Both the position numbers and the translations under genes were made by a program. DNA of 58,088 bases from CAYURP01 sp964447175 (lineage in GTDB: Bacteria; Zixibacteria; MSB-5A5; SM23-73-2), in assembly GCA_964447175.1 (NCBI GenBank), contig CAYURP010000016.1, forward strand, positions 1 through 58,088, read 5' to 3'. Positions 1-8,373 of this stretch are shown one piece after another; the first letter of the stretch is position 1, and each line of letters begins with the position of its first letter. The notes below the pieces were generated by a model, which searched no databases, was not told the DNA's origin, and saw nothing but the letters and a program-made list of their open reading frames with translations.

Positions 1-462
1 TTCACAGGCATAAATTCTATGGAAATACCTCTTGATAGTTATGCCCTCTAAGATCTCCTTTAGACCCGCAGAGATTATGTAGTGCTGTACCCTGACTTTA
101 CCCACAGATTTTTTTTTAACATAATTATTTATCCTGGTGAACCATGTCTCGACCCCTTTAAAATATTGGATTCCCTTGGCCCATTCCTGTAAAGAAGCTT
201 TCGTTATATGTACCTTTTTATTTTCAATTTCCTCCAATAAAAGTCTCATATAAGTCACAACTTGATCAGCTTGGTACTTTTCTGTTTCTTCCTTCACCTT
301 CTTCCAAAATGCTTTACTCCATACACCCAGTTGCGGTAGGATAGTGTATTCCTGCATTGGCTTTGGGGCAAGAGTACCGTCGAAATCGTAGACTAAAGCA
401 ATAATCTTGTGTTTGAATGTGCGTCTTTGACGCTTAGCTTTCTTCTTTTTCTTTATAGTCAT
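1..462 (-). CDS. HAD-family phosphatase, C-terminal part cut by window edge
   Basis: The minus strand is open from an ATG at 462 to the window edge (154 codons, no stop). The N-terminus is a basic run of about 15 residues followed by YDFDGTL at about residues 24-30, the HAD motif I with the nucleophile Asp and the acid/base Asp. IISAG further on fits HAD motif II (Ser/Thr). A helical cap-like segment lies between them. The family hydrolyses phosphomonoesters in the cytoplasm; the substrate cannot be read from this part. A near-consensus promoter lies about 165 bases upstream. The 3' end, including motif III/IV, is outside the window. Confidence 0.75.
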   Translation of the reverse strand, partial: MTIKKKKKAKRQRRTFKHKIIALVYDFDGTLAPKPMQEYTILPQLGVWSKAFWKKVKEETEKYQADQVVTYMRLLLEEIENKKVHITKASLQEWAKGIQYFKGVETWFTRINNYVKKKSVGKVRVQHYIISAGLKEILEGITIKRYFHRIYACE

Positions 463-625
463 AACCCACCCTGCTCAAGTGTTCTATTGTTTGTTATTTG
501 GTTTTCGCTTAAGAATCATCATTTCTTTAACATAAATTAAAGACAACCTTATCACACATAATTTAGGTCTAGACATATTGTCTGTAACCCGATCCCTGAG
601 CAAAACCATAATATTTACAGAAGAA

Positions 626-653
626 ATTATAATCATTTATGCGGGTTTGTCAA
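626..653 (-). promoter_or_regulatory. sigma-70-type promoter for the HAD phosphatase
   Basis: On the minus strand TTGACA (653-648) is followed after 16 bases by TATAAT (631-626), both perfect consensus boxes. The predicted transcript would start near 619 and give a leader of about 155 bases before the ATG at 462. I see no riboswitch-like fold in the leader. Confidence 0.6.
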
Positions 654-686
654 GGATTTTTTTATTAATCACAGAAGGTGATTTTA

Positions 687-948
687 ACCAGTGGCAGGGA
701 CCACTGGTCTACCCTAATTATTGCAGAGGGATGAACCCTCTGCTACGTGTTGTGTAGGGGAGGGGCTTGTCCCCTCCCGTCTACAGAGAGCCCACGAGGG
801 GCTCCCCTATATCTCGTCCCGTTTGAAGCGGGACGCTACATTTTTTTATCTAACCACCAAATATCAATCGACCATAAACCAAAAGGGCGGAGATAAACTC
901 CGCCCCTACGCGATATCGTTACGGGCGGACTCGGAGGTCTGCCCCTAC
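687..948. repeat. cluster of GTAG/CTAC-abutting hairpins (REP-like)
   Basis: The gap 463-1018 holds no gene; its second half is a run of short inverted repeats. Stems: ACCAGTGG/CCACTGGT (687-694, 701-708) then CTAC; CAGAGGG/CCCTCTG (724-742) then CTAC; GTAG then GGGAGGGG/CCCCTCCC (758-778); GAGCCC/GGGCTC (788-804); CGTCCCG/CGGGACG (815-835) then CTAC; GGGCGGAG/CTCCGCCC (885-905) then CTAC; GGGCGGAC/GTCTGCCC (923-944) then CTAC. Stems differ but each usually abuts CTAC (GTAG on the other strand), as in REP elements mobilised by RAYT transposases. No RAYT gene is in the window. The open frame through here (721-1095) is judged non-coding. Confidence 0.75.
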
Positions 949-959
949 GTTCTCCATCA

Positions 960-1005
960 GGTGGTGAGAATCCCCGGAACGGGTCTTGACGACAATTCCA
1001 CCACC
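960..1005. repeat. nested double-hairpin element with TCTTGACGAC linker
   Basis: An outer stem, GGTGGTG with CACCACC, encloses a small inner hairpin (CCCG/CGGG, 973-983) and the linker TCTTGACGAC followed by AATT. The same architecture with a different outer stem recurs at 36744-36794; partial copies are at 2725-2745 and 22205-22230. Confidence 0.6.
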
Positions 1006-1018
1006 AACAACCGATCAA

Positions 1019-2551
1019 TTAGGATTCCTCAACTGTGTTTTGCTGTTCGGTGGCTTTTGCCCGCTCCTCCTGGGTCATATTCGCTAATTGCTTAACTTCA
1101 CTCACATCCAGGCCTAATCCTTTTGCTACGCGACTGCCATACTCCTGATGGGCTTTGTAGAATAAGGCGGTTTGGCGCAGCTGGATACGTTTCTGTGCTT
1201 TGCCCAGGTGATCTACAATGTTGCCGATAAGATGTTCTCGATCTTCATCTGTCATAACTTTGCTGTAGAGCGTACCTGCCTGCACGAAGTCGTCATTAGG
1301 ATGGGTGAAGGGGTAGCGACCGGCTTTACCGGAAAGCTCGAATGGAGGTTCACCTGTGGTGGGGTCTGGCTCGGGCCCGCCGAAGCTGTTTGGCCAGTAA
1401 TTGGGTCCACTGCCCTGGTTGTCGCCAACACGCATGAACCCATCACGCTGGTAACTGCTCTCAGCAGAATGTTTGGGTGTATTGACTGGTAGCAAATGAT
1501 AGTTGGGACCCAACCTGTGAAGGTGGGTATCATGATAGGAAAAAATCCTTGCCTGCAGCATCTTATCCGGTGAAACGGCTATACCGGGTACCACGTTTCC
1601 CGGGCCAAAAGCTGCCTGCTCCATTTCTGCAAAATAGTTGACCGGGTTGCGGTCCAAAACCAGCTTTCCGATATTGATGGGCGGAACCTCTCTGTGTGGC
1701 CAGACTTTGGTAATGTCAAATATATCCCAGGGGAAATTCTTGGCTTTCTCCGGCGTCAGAATCTGCATCTCAAGAGTCCAGGAGGGAAAATCACCCTTTT
1801 TGATGGCATTATACAGGTCACGAGTGGCGTGATCCGGATCTTCACCACAAAGCCGCGTCGATTCCTGGAGGGTCAGGTTTTTAATACCCTGATCTGTTTT
1901 GAAATGGTACTGCACCCAGAAGTAATCCCCTTTTTCGTTGTACCATTTGTAGGTATGACTGCTATAGCCGTTCATATTCCGATAGGTGGATGGTGTTCCC
2001 CTGTCGGAGAAAAGCACAGTGACCTGATGAATGGACTCAGGCGTAAGTGACAAAAAGTCCCAAAACATGTCCGGATCAGGCAAGTTGGTTTCAGGATTGC
2101 GCTTCTGGGTGTGGATGAAGTCGGGAAACTTGAGCGGATCGCGAATGAAAAATACCGGTGTATTGTTCCCTACCAGGTCATAATTGCCTTCCTCAGTGTA
2201 GAATTTGACTGCGAAGCCGCGTGGGTCTCGCACAGCATCAGCCGACCCCCGCTCACGACCAACAGTGGAAAACCGCACGACAACTTCGGTGCGCTTGCCC
2301 ACTTCGGATAGAAATTTAGCTTTGGTGTACTTGGTCACATCAGATGTTACCTCAAAATAGCCGTAAGCTCCGGCTCCCTTTGCATGCACCACTCGTTCGG
2401 GAATGCGCTCCCGGTCGAAGTGAGCCAGTTTCTCCAGAAGGTGAGCATCCTGCATTAGTACCGGACCCCGTTCGCCAGCAGTGAGACTGTTCTGATCGTC
2501 AGGCACAGGGATTCCAAAAGCTGTGGTTAGCTTCTTTTTTTTCTTATTCAC
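1019..2551 (-). CDS. katA: Monofunctional heme catalase
   Basis: Converts hydrogen peroxide to water and oxygen. At 510 residues it has the length of small-subunit (clade 3) catalases. Visible signatures: the distal-side active-site block with catalytic His56 (RVVHAKGAGA), Asn129 in VGNNTPVFF, and the proximal heme-ligand motif RIFSYHDTH with Tyr339. The start is GTG at 2551, preceded at good spacing by AAAGGAGGTC. The N-terminus is a short lysine run with no signal peptide, so it is cytoplasmic. It stands alone, flanked on both sides by hairpin repeats, and its G+C content looks higher than that of the ABC transporter and operon genes further on, which may reflect transfer (inference). I see no convincing PerR or OxyR site. 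Confidence 0.97.
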   Translation of the reverse strand: MNKKKKKLTTAFGIPVPDDQNSLTAGERGPVLMQDAHLLEKLAHFDRERIPERVVHAKGAGAYGYFEVTSDVTKYTKAKFLSEVGKRTEVVVRFSTVGRERGSADAVRDPRGFAVKFYTEEGNYDLVGNNTPVFFIRDPLKFPDFIHTQKRNPETNLPDPDMFWDFLSLTPESIHQVTVLFSDRGTPSTYRNMNGYSSHTYKWYNEKGDYFWVQYHFKTDQGIKNLTLQESTRLCGEDPDHATRDLYNAIKKGDFPSWTLEMQILTPEKAKNFPWDIFDITKVWPHREVPPINIGKLVLDRNPVNYFAEMEQAAFGPGNVVPGIAVSPDKMLQARIFSYHDTHLHRLGPNYHLLPVNTPKHSAESSYQRDGFMRVGDNQGSGPNYWPNSFGGPEPDPTTGEPPFELSGKAGRYPFTHPNDDFVQAGTLYSKVMTDEDREHLIGNIVDHLGKAQKRIQLRQTALFYKAHQEYGSRVAKGLGLDVSEVKQLANMTQEERAKATEQQNTVEES

Positions 2552-2724
2552 TTTTGACCTCCTTTTCTTCTATGAATTTAAAATTAAATACTATTCATAA
2601 TATGCAGCCATTTAAGAAGTTTACGCACCTTTCAATTTATATTGTTGACTAAAGTGCCCCTCCAGACATCAAAGTGGAAAGTGACTTACCCGTATTAAGG
2701 ATAATATGGGTATACCGAGATGGG

Positions 2725-2905
2725 TTTTGACGACAATTCCACCACAATCGAAAATGGTTTTTGGTGCTTGCTGTGTCCCCTAACCCAGCAAGAAATCTGT
2801 GGACAGGTCAGGGGACCTGACGGGCACTGGGAAAAGGGCGGAGATAAACTCCGCCCCTACGCGGTATTTTTTATTATGGTAGACCCGCCTTGCCTCAAGG
2901 CGGGT
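2725..2905. repeat. second hairpin-repeat cluster downstream of hydrolase, upstream of catalase
   Basis: The gap 2552-3106 has no gene. 2725-2745 is the 3' half of the nested element (TTTTGACGAC then AATTCCACCAC). Hairpins follow: TTGCTG/CAGCAA (2768-2791), CAGGTC/GACCTG (2804-2819), GGGCGGAG/CTCCGCCC (2836-2856) then CTAC (a copy of the hairpin at 885-905), and GTAG then ACCCGCCTTG/CAAGGCGGGT (2883-2905). The last is followed by a T run and could terminate plus-strand transcription. Confidence 0.7.
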
Positions 2906-3018
2906 TTTTTAATAATTATTGGAGTGTCAACCTTCAGGTTGACCACATGTTTTCGACTTTAACATTAGGTGGGATAAATTCTCACTTCTATTGGATGAAG
3001 AGGATTTATTTTTCATAG

Positions 3019-3110
3019 AGCAGGGAATTCATCCCTGCTTAAGGAAGTAGGTCAGGTGTGCTTCGCACATGACAAATGAATAGCATCAGGAGCACGGTGT
3101 CCTGACCTAC
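3019..3110. repeat. hairpin repeats overlapping the 3' end of the hydrolase gene
   Basis: Hairpin AGCAGGGA/TCCCTGCT at 3019-3039 is followed by a longer inverted pair, GTAGGTCAGG (3047-3056) with CCTGACCTAC (3101-3110), enclosing smaller stems. On the minus strand the GTAG at its right edge contains the TAG stop codon (3109-3107) of the alpha/beta hydrolase. Confidence 0.65.
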
Positions 3111-4249
3111 TGCCTGAGCACGGAATCCTTGAGCCAGTTGACAATGATCCTGATCACCGGCACCTGTTCTCCTGACTCGGGATTAATAAAGGAATGATCT
3201 ACTCCGGGCAGCAGGATGATGGTGTAGTCTTCGTTTTTGCTCTGTTTCATAAGCCAATGGATGTTGCGCACGCTTGATGGGACGGGCACCACCGTATCCT
3301 TCTCTCCGTAGATGCACAACCATTTGGCGTGAATCTGTTTCAACTCTGAGAGGTAGTCGCGCGAAGCCGACCGGAACGAGGGCCAGAGAAAGATGAGGTT
3401 GGAGTCTTGAAATACCTCCTGGTACGGGGTGGGCAAAAGAAATGGATCGTAGTGTTTCCGCATCTCCCTGATTTGGGTGGCTACTACCTCAAGCTCAGCC
3501 GTGTCGCTGCGAGCCCAGGCAGCGTGGTGCCGTCGCCACACCGGCATGGCTAACTGTACCAAAGAATCGGCATAGCCCCGGTACCTCAGGGCATTCTCTA
3601 TGTTATAATTTCCCTGTTCCTCATACGGCACGATCGGGCCAGAGTTGCTTACGACGAAAGAGATTTTGGAGTACCGAGCCGCTGCCAGTGGGGCAATTAA
3701 TCCTCCACCGCTACCGCCCATGAGACCGATCCTGGTCGAGTCAATATTGGGATGCCCCGTAAGGTTTTTTGCGATGTTTATTGCGTCGTAAATGAAATCG
3801 TCATTTGTTGCCTCTGCGTACACACCGCCCGAGGGGCCTGTACCCCGCTTGTAATAGACCAGTACCGCGATGCCGCAGCGGGCAAACCGCGGGGCATAAT
3901 ATCGAGGAGCTTGCATGATCAGCTCGGTCTCGTTAAATCCGCCTGGAATCAGTATCACCAGCGGCCACTCACCCGTTTCTGACGGGAGGTAGAGCTGTGC
4001 TGACAGCGAGATCCCGTTCGACGGGATTACAAAATCCTTGATCACGTATGACTGGAGAGTATCGGCTCGTGAATCAAAGCACGGGGGCTTGGTCAGAAGC
4101 TTCGCCACTTTTTCTTTGCCCAGGATGTGCTCCGATTCCGCATTGACAGCATTTGTTACTGTGGTCTTCTCCTGTGTCCATCCGATCGCTGCACAAACCA
4201 TAAGGTAAACGACCACCAGCAGAGGGAATCTCAATCTTAGTTTAGCCAT
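3107..4249 (-). CDS. Secreted alpha/beta hydrolase (BAAT/dienelactone-hydrolase-like)
   Basis: 380 residues with an N-terminal signal peptide (basic start, hydrophobic core about 8-23, AIGWTQ cleavage region), so it is exported to the periplasm or beyond. The alpha/beta-hydrolase core is clear: PGGFNE near residue 102 (oxyanion loop), nucleophile elbow GGSGG with Ser180, acid Asp318 in YGEKDTVVP, and His352 in PGVDHSF. The family cleaves esters, thioesters or peptides; the substrate is not predictable here. The ATG at 4249 is preceded by AGAGGAGCAC. The stop codon lies in a hairpin repeat, so the extreme C-terminus may have been remodelled by it. Confidence 0.85.
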   Translation of the reverse strand: MAKLRLRFPLLVVVYLMVCAAIGWTQEKTTVTNAVNAESEHILGKEKVAKLLTKPPCFDSRADTLQSYVIKDFVIPSNGISLSAQLYLPSETGEWPLVILIPGGFNETELIMQAPRYYAPRFARCGIAVLVYYKRGTGPSGGVYAEATNDDFIYDAINIAKNLTGHPNIDSTRIGLMGGSGGGLIAPLAAARYSKISFVVSNSGPIVPYEEQGNYNIENALRYRGYADSLVQLAMPVWRRHHAAWARSDTAELEVVATQIREMRKHYDPFLLPTPYQEVFQDSNLIFLWPSFRSASRDYLSELKQIHAKWLCIYGEKDTVVPVPSSVRNIHWLMKQSKNEDYTIILLPGVDHSFINPESGEQVPVIRIIVNWLKDSVLRQ

Positions 4250-4291
4250 AAAGTGCTCCTCTCACTTATGGAGTAATGCAACCAGCTTCGC

Positions 4292-4318
4292 AGGTCACGT
4301 GCTCTGCACGCTTGACCT
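4292..4318. repeat. hairpin repeat at the 3' end of the binding-protein gene
   Basis: AGGTCA (4292-4297) and CGTGC (4298-4302) pair with GCACG (4306-4310) and TGACCT (4313-4318) around a three-base loop. The hairpin covers the last codons and the stop of the downstream-ending solute-binding gene, which thus reads SSVQST at its end. It resembles the GTCAGG hairpin at 3047. Confidence 0.5.
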
Positions 4319-5086
4319 AATAGTTTCTCCTGCTGAGAACCATTTGTCCTTGATCTGCTGGATTTTTCCGGTTACCTGAAGTTTTTCGAGTGATCTATTG
4401 ATGGCATCTAAGAGTCTTTGTTCACCCTTTCGAACTGCTATTCCGTAATTCTCACTGGTCAGGGTTTCCCCGACTATCTTGGCCTTTCCCTTTACTGCAA
4501 TTACCCTTTCAGAGGTGGGCTTGTCGTTTATCACTGCATCCAGCTTATGATTGTCCATATCGATAAATGCTGCGCCGATATTGTCATAAGATATTATTTT
4601 TGCCCTCTTTATTTTTTTTGCCAGAATCTCGCCGGTGGTGCCCAGCTGAACTCCTATTCTTTTCCCTACAAGATCATCCAGTGATTTTATGTTCTCCTCA
4701 TCTTCTCTCACAGCAATGGATTGACCTGCCTGATAATAGGGCTGGGAGAAATCCACTATCTTTTCTCTTTCCGGAGTTATGGTAAAGGCTGAGATTATGG
4801 CGTCATATTTTTGATTTTTCAAACCGGAGATTACTCCGTCAAAGGGAACCACAGTAAACCCACATTTCACTCCCAGCTCCTCGCAGATGGCGCTCATCAA
4901 GTCGATATCGAATCCAATTACCTTTCCGGTTTTAGCATCCTTGGATTCAAAGGGAGGGTAGGTAGCATCGGTACCCACCATGAGCTTTTTTGTTCTTTGA
5001 ATTCGATCTAAGCTATCCTCGTGATTTGGGGAGCAGAAGGATAAAAAAGAAAGAAGAATCAGGGAAGATATAATGAAACTTCTCAT
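4295..5086 (-). CDS. Amino-acid ABC transporter substrate-binding lipoprotein
   Basis: 263 residues of the periplasmic-binding family 3 (polar amino acids). The lipoprotein signal is MRSFIISSLI... with lipobox LSFC (Cys18), so it is probably anchored to a membrane. Family features: VGTDATYPPFES near the N-terminus, GFDIDLM, SAFTITPER, and VGKRIGVQLGTTGE. The binding-site aspartate region VINDKP is present. Its probable partners, permease and ATPase, are at 8374-9803 on the opposite strand, 3.3 kb away with two unrelated genes between. The C-terminal dozen residues run into a hairpin repeat. The amino acid bound cannot be told from sequence. Confidence 0.92.
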   Translation of the reverse strand: MRSFIISSLILLSFLSFCSPNHEDSLDRIQRTKKLMVGTDATYPPFESKDAKTGKVIGFDIDLMSAICEELGVKCGFTVVPFDGVISGLKNQKYDAIISAFTITPEREKIVDFSQPYYQAGQSIAVREDEENIKSLDDLVGKRIGVQLGTTGEILAKKIKRAKIISYDNIGAAFIDMDNHKLDAVINDKPTSERVIAVKGKAKIVGETLTSENYGIAVRKGEQRLLDAINRSLEKLQVTGKIQQIKDKWFSAGETIRSSVQST

Positions 5087-5132
5087 CTCGGAGCACAGGG
5101 AACAGATAACTTTCTTTAAAAAACGTGCGAGA

Positions 5133-7400
5133 TTATTTTAGCATTATCATTTTTCTCACGCAGGTGTAATCTCCAGCTTCCATTTTGTAGAAATAGATGC
5201 CGCTGGCAACAGTTCTGCCCTTTAGATCTTTTCCGTCCCAGGTCACGCTGTATTTTCCACTTTCCTGAATTGCGTTTATCAAGGTTTTAATTTTCTGCCC
5301 CAGGATGTTGTAAACATTTATCTCCACTTTAGCTGGCTGAGGTAAAACGTATTTAATCATCGTGGTGGGGTTAAAGGGATTGGGATAGTTCTGGTACAAT
5401 GAGAAGTTGCTGGCTGTGGTTTTTTCGGATCCCTGCTCTTCTATTGAGGTGGATGAGTAAGAAAGATGGATTTTGGCTATTCTCTGGGGATAATAGGAGA
5501 AAATACCCTGCCAGGGCCAGTAGGCTATTTGATTGGCATGCGTTTCCCCATCATCCAAATAAGTATCTCCAGCATCGGCTACACCTAACCAGATACCAAA
5601 GGTATTTCCAGGACCGGAATTCAAATTCCACGTTGGGCTACTGCCAAAGGGAATTCGAACCTCTGCCTGCTGGTGCCCGTTATTGGATTGGATTCCGAAT
5701 TCCCAGCCGGTTATGGCTGTCGGGGCTCCGAAATTTTCAGAATTTACAAAAGAATCACTTGACGATGAAAACATGGACATAAATATCGCAAGATCGGAGC
5801 TGCCCCCAAAATTATTCCACAGTGTGATCTGTCCCTCGGATTGATCCAGATCAAAAAATCGATCGCCATCGTCATCTATATCAATGCTAATCCAGTCCTC
5901 CACTGTATTGGATGTGTCCTTTATAAGGTCAAATCCCAAGTAGAGATAATCAGAATCATTTTTCGCATAGAGAATCGCAGCATCCGATTCGTAGAAATGG
6001 GGTCCCACCAGAACCCGCAGCTGAGAGATGGGCTCAGGCACTGCGAATTTGGATATGTCCAGAATAACAGCATCGCTCCATTCGCCGGGATCCAATATTC
6101 CATTGCAGGTGGGAATTGTATTTGCCCAGGGAGAGAAAAGCTCGTTTTCCTCCGCAAAAAGATAGCCTGATGTGGTATCATCTGAGACTAATTCATCCGA
6201 TGAAAGTGCGGTGTAGTAGGTAACCAGGTATGAGCCCCGTTCGTCCGGTGCCCAGCTGTCAGTGAAATCAATCTGAGCACTATCACCTGCTAAAAGGGAG
6301 GAGATGGTATTTTGGGATGAATCCTTCAGAGTATATCCCCCTGAGTTATCCTTCTTAAAGATCTTGCAGACTACCGGCACGTTATCCTCTTGATTTTGAC
6401 CGATGTTGAAAACGGTAACTGAATTTTCAGATAAAGCAAGATCTACCTCGGATGCGTAAAAGAGATAATAGGGGGGGTAGTAGTAAGGAATGTCTGTTAT
6501 ATAGTAGATGATTTCCCTTGTGGGAGCCACATTATGGGTAAAGTATTCACTCCTTTTTATTTTAATAGCCAGATTCTCCTTGGGTGTATTATCGTATCCT
6601 TCCACTCCATAAGCAAAATATCTCAACCCGAAATATCGGGAATTGTCCTGAATCCCAACTAAAGAAGAGGAATCAGCTTGCACCCATCCCTCCGAAGTGT
6701 AGCTATTAGGGGTGGTAACTGTTTTATATTGGTAGGTAATAGAGGAATCCGTTTTGATCAGAATAACCTCGAAATTCACGGCATCAGGTGTGTATGTGGA
6801 GACATAGGGTTTTACATTATGATATTCAACTATGAAACTATCAGCTGAGTTGGTCCAATAATAGACCTCACCACCTCCGTTATCAGCAGTATTCAGATTC
6901 AAATCTGTGTGTAACGGAGCTAAAGCATTGGTAAATTTAAGATGAGGAATCCATCCATAATGAAAATACCCATCCCGAGTCAGTTCAGATTCGGTAAAGG
7001 AAAGAATTCCGTTTGTTCCAATGTAGATAGAATCGTAGGTATTGCCCATATACACAAACTCAAATCCCAGATAATAAGGACCAGCTGTAGCATCATCCTT
7101 AGGCCAGAGGGGAGCTTTCCATTCGGTATCCTGAACAGCGGTTCCAATGGAAGATATTTCAATCCAACTGTAAGTGGGTCCTCCTGCAGTGTCGCTGTCC
7201 AGCCAGGTGTAGCCATAGGGATTAGGACCACCATGACTCTGAAAAGGGAATCTGGTAAATACTTTTGATGGTTTAAAAGCAACTTCTTTTTCTAATGCAT
7301 TTTTGGATAATACCTCCACCTTCTTGCTTTTACCATGAACGGGATTGACGAACAAAGCTACTAAAAGCAAAAGAATAAAAAACAATCTCAATTCTCTCAT
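5133..7400 (-). CDS. Secreted type IX cargo protein with CBM9/DOMON-like domain and FlgD-like C-terminus
   Basis: The start is taken as the ATG at 7400, seven bases after AAGGAG; an upstream in-frame ATG at 7421 lacks such a site. This gives 755 residues. The signal peptide (MRELRLFFILLLLVALF) is followed by a beta-rich domain with the nidogen-like phrase YDSIYIGTNGILSF. A middle region (about 430-640: GILDPGEWSDAV, YLYLGFDL, DWISIDIDDDGD) resembles CBM9/DOMON-like carbohydrate-binding domains. The C-terminal 80 residues carry YQNYPNPFNPTT, YNILGQ, WDGKD and GIYFYKM, the type A sorting domain (TIGR04183-like). Likely exported by the type IX route and surface-attached or released. No catalytic site recognised. 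Confidence 0.85.
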   Translation of the reverse strand: MRELRLFFILLLLVALFVNPVHGKSKKVEVLSKNALEKEVAFKPSKVFTRFPFQSHGGPNPYGYTWLDSDTAGGPTYSWIEISSIGTAVQDTEWKAPLWPKDDATAGPYYLGFEFVYMGNTYDSIYIGTNGILSFTESELTRDGYFHYGWIPHLKFTNALAPLHTDLNLNTADNGGGEVYYWTNSADSFIVEYHNVKPYVSTYTPDAVNFEVILIKTDSSITYQYKTVTTPNSYTSEGWVQADSSSLVGIQDNSRYFGLRYFAYGVEGYDNTPKENLAIKIKRSEYFTHNVAPTREIIYYITDIPYYYPPYYLFYASEVDLALSENSVTVFNIGQNQEDNVPVVCKIFKKDNSGGYTLKDSSQNTISSLLAGDSAQIDFTDSWAPDERGSYLVTYYTALSSDELVSDDTTSGYLFAEENELFSPWANTIPTCNGILDPGEWSDAVILDISKFAVPEPISQLRVLVGPHFYESDAAILYAKNDSDYLYLGFDLIKDTSNTVEDWISIDIDDDGDRFFDLDQSEGQITLWNNFGGSSDLAIFMSMFSSSSDSFVNSENFGAPTAITGWEFGIQSNNGHQQAEVRIPFGSSPTWNLNSGPGNTFGIWLGVADAGDTYLDDGETHANQIAYWPWQGIFSYYPQRIAKIHLSYSSTSIEEQGSEKTTASNFSLYQNYPNPFNPTTMIKYVLPQPAKVEINVYNILGQKIKTLINAIQESGKYSVTWDGKDLKGRTVASGIYFYKMEAGDYTCVRKMIMLK

Positions 7401-7481
7401 TTTCAACTCCTTATCTATCATTGACTTTTTTTTCTTTTAATCGGAATAAACTCATTTTGTTTATAGCATAATATTTGATTT

Positions 7482-7511
7482 AATGTAGGTTTTGGCAGGA
7501 TTGATTGTCAA
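7482..7511 (-). promoter_or_regulatory. candidate promoter for the type IX cargo gene
   Basis: On the minus strand TTGACA (7511-7506) is followed after 18 bases by TACATT (7487-7482), four of six matches to the -10 box. It lies about 85 bases upstream of the ATG at 7400. Confidence 0.4.
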
Positions 7512-7559
7512 GTGATTTCTGGTAAATGCCTGGGAAAAGGTAAAGTTGTGCGGAAAAAA

Positions 7560-8096
7560 TTAAATGGTTTGATCTATACCCTGGGCTATGGCTGAGGCTA
7601 AGGAGTTTTGATTTTCTGGATCTGCTAAGAATTTTAGCTGTTGGGGATTGGACAGAAACTCCGATTTCACCAGGACTGCGGGCATCCTGGTTTCTTTTAA
7701 GACAACAAAATTTGCTTCTTTAACCCCACGGTCTTTATGGTCGGGAAACTCCCGAAGCATACAATCAATTATCTTTTCTGCAAATTTTCTTCCCTTTTCT
7801 GACCCGGTGAAGTGAAAAACCTCCATTCCTGAAACCTCAGGTAATGCTGCAAAATTGGCATGGATGCTTACGAAAAGATCGGCATTTAGTCTGTTAGCAA
7901 AATTTGCCCTGCTGGAAAGTCTCAAAAACCTATCTTTCCTTCGGGTCATTACCACCCAATGCCCCAAAGCTTTTAACTTTTCCTCCAGAAGCAAAGACAG
8001 CTTCAAATTGAACTCCTTTTCCTCAAGACGAAAAGGGGAGGTTCCCACAGCACCTGGTTCTTTCCCCCCATGACCTGGATCAATACACACTTTCAT
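7560..8096 (-). CDS. N-acetylmuramoyl-L-alanine amidase (Amidase_3), catalytic Glu replaced
   Basis: 178 residues, a bare Amidase_3 domain that cleaves the amide bond between MurNAc and the stem peptide. Zinc ligands are visible: His9 in DPGHGG, a Glu near 26 in LEEKEFN, and His79 in VSIHAN. The C-terminal block, normally PAVLVE-x-GF-SN, reads PAVLVKSEFLSN: the expected catalytic Glu is Lys144 (AAA), with a Glu two residues later. The frame is closed by a stop nine codons upstream of the ATG, so no signal peptide is encoded and the enzyme would stay in the cytoplasm unless exported otherwise. Together these suggest an inactive or altered enzyme; the fold assignment is firm. Confidence 0.85.
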   Translation of the reverse strand: MKVCIDPGHGGKEPGAVGTSPFRLEEKEFNLKLSLLLEEKLKALGHWVVMTRRKDRFLRLSSRANFANRLNADLFVSIHANFAALPEVSGMEVFHFTGSEKGRKFAEKIIDCMLREFPDHKDRGVKEANFVVLKETRMPAVLVKSEFLSNPQQLKFLADPENQNSLASAIAQGIDQTI

Positions 8097-8160
8097 ATCC
8101 CGGATAAATAGATAAAATTATCCCCTATTATCTTAAACCCTTGTATCTAAGACCATCGAT

Positions 8161-8302
8161 ATAATGGAAATTATGCTGGACTGCTTTTTGTATGAATAGG
8201 TCCTACCTTGAGGGCAAGGTGGGGCTACTGGTAATAGAAATTACGTCAGATTGCTTTTTGTTAGAATCAACCGCCTTAAGGGTTATACAAGTCTCGGTTG
8301 AT
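8161..8302. repeat. hairpin and imperfect direct repeats in divergent gap
   Basis: In the gap 8097-8373 two imperfect copies of a 33-35-base unit (GAAATTA then TGCTTTTTG as common parts) lie at 8166-8200 and 8236-8268. Between them is a GTAG-type hairpin CCTACCTTG/CAAGGTGGG (8202-8223) with CTAC at 8225. After the second copy ATCAACCG (8266-8273) pairs with CGGTTGAT (8295-8302). The promoter of the permease gene must be downstream of this but is not clear. Confidence 0.5.
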
Positions 8303-8373
8303 CTAATATAAACATCTTGACTAAATGGGATTTCAAATTAACTTATCTTTCAATTTAATAAGAGTTATCAAAA

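Noticed and set aside
721..1095. Open frame of 124 codons on the plus strand
   Set aside because: It runs straight through several hairpin repeats and into the 3' end of the catalase gene. Composition and lack of ribosome site mark it as chance.
5921..6181. 86-codon frame within the type IX cargo gene
   Set aside because: Same strand but another frame inside a well-supported long gene, with no start signal.
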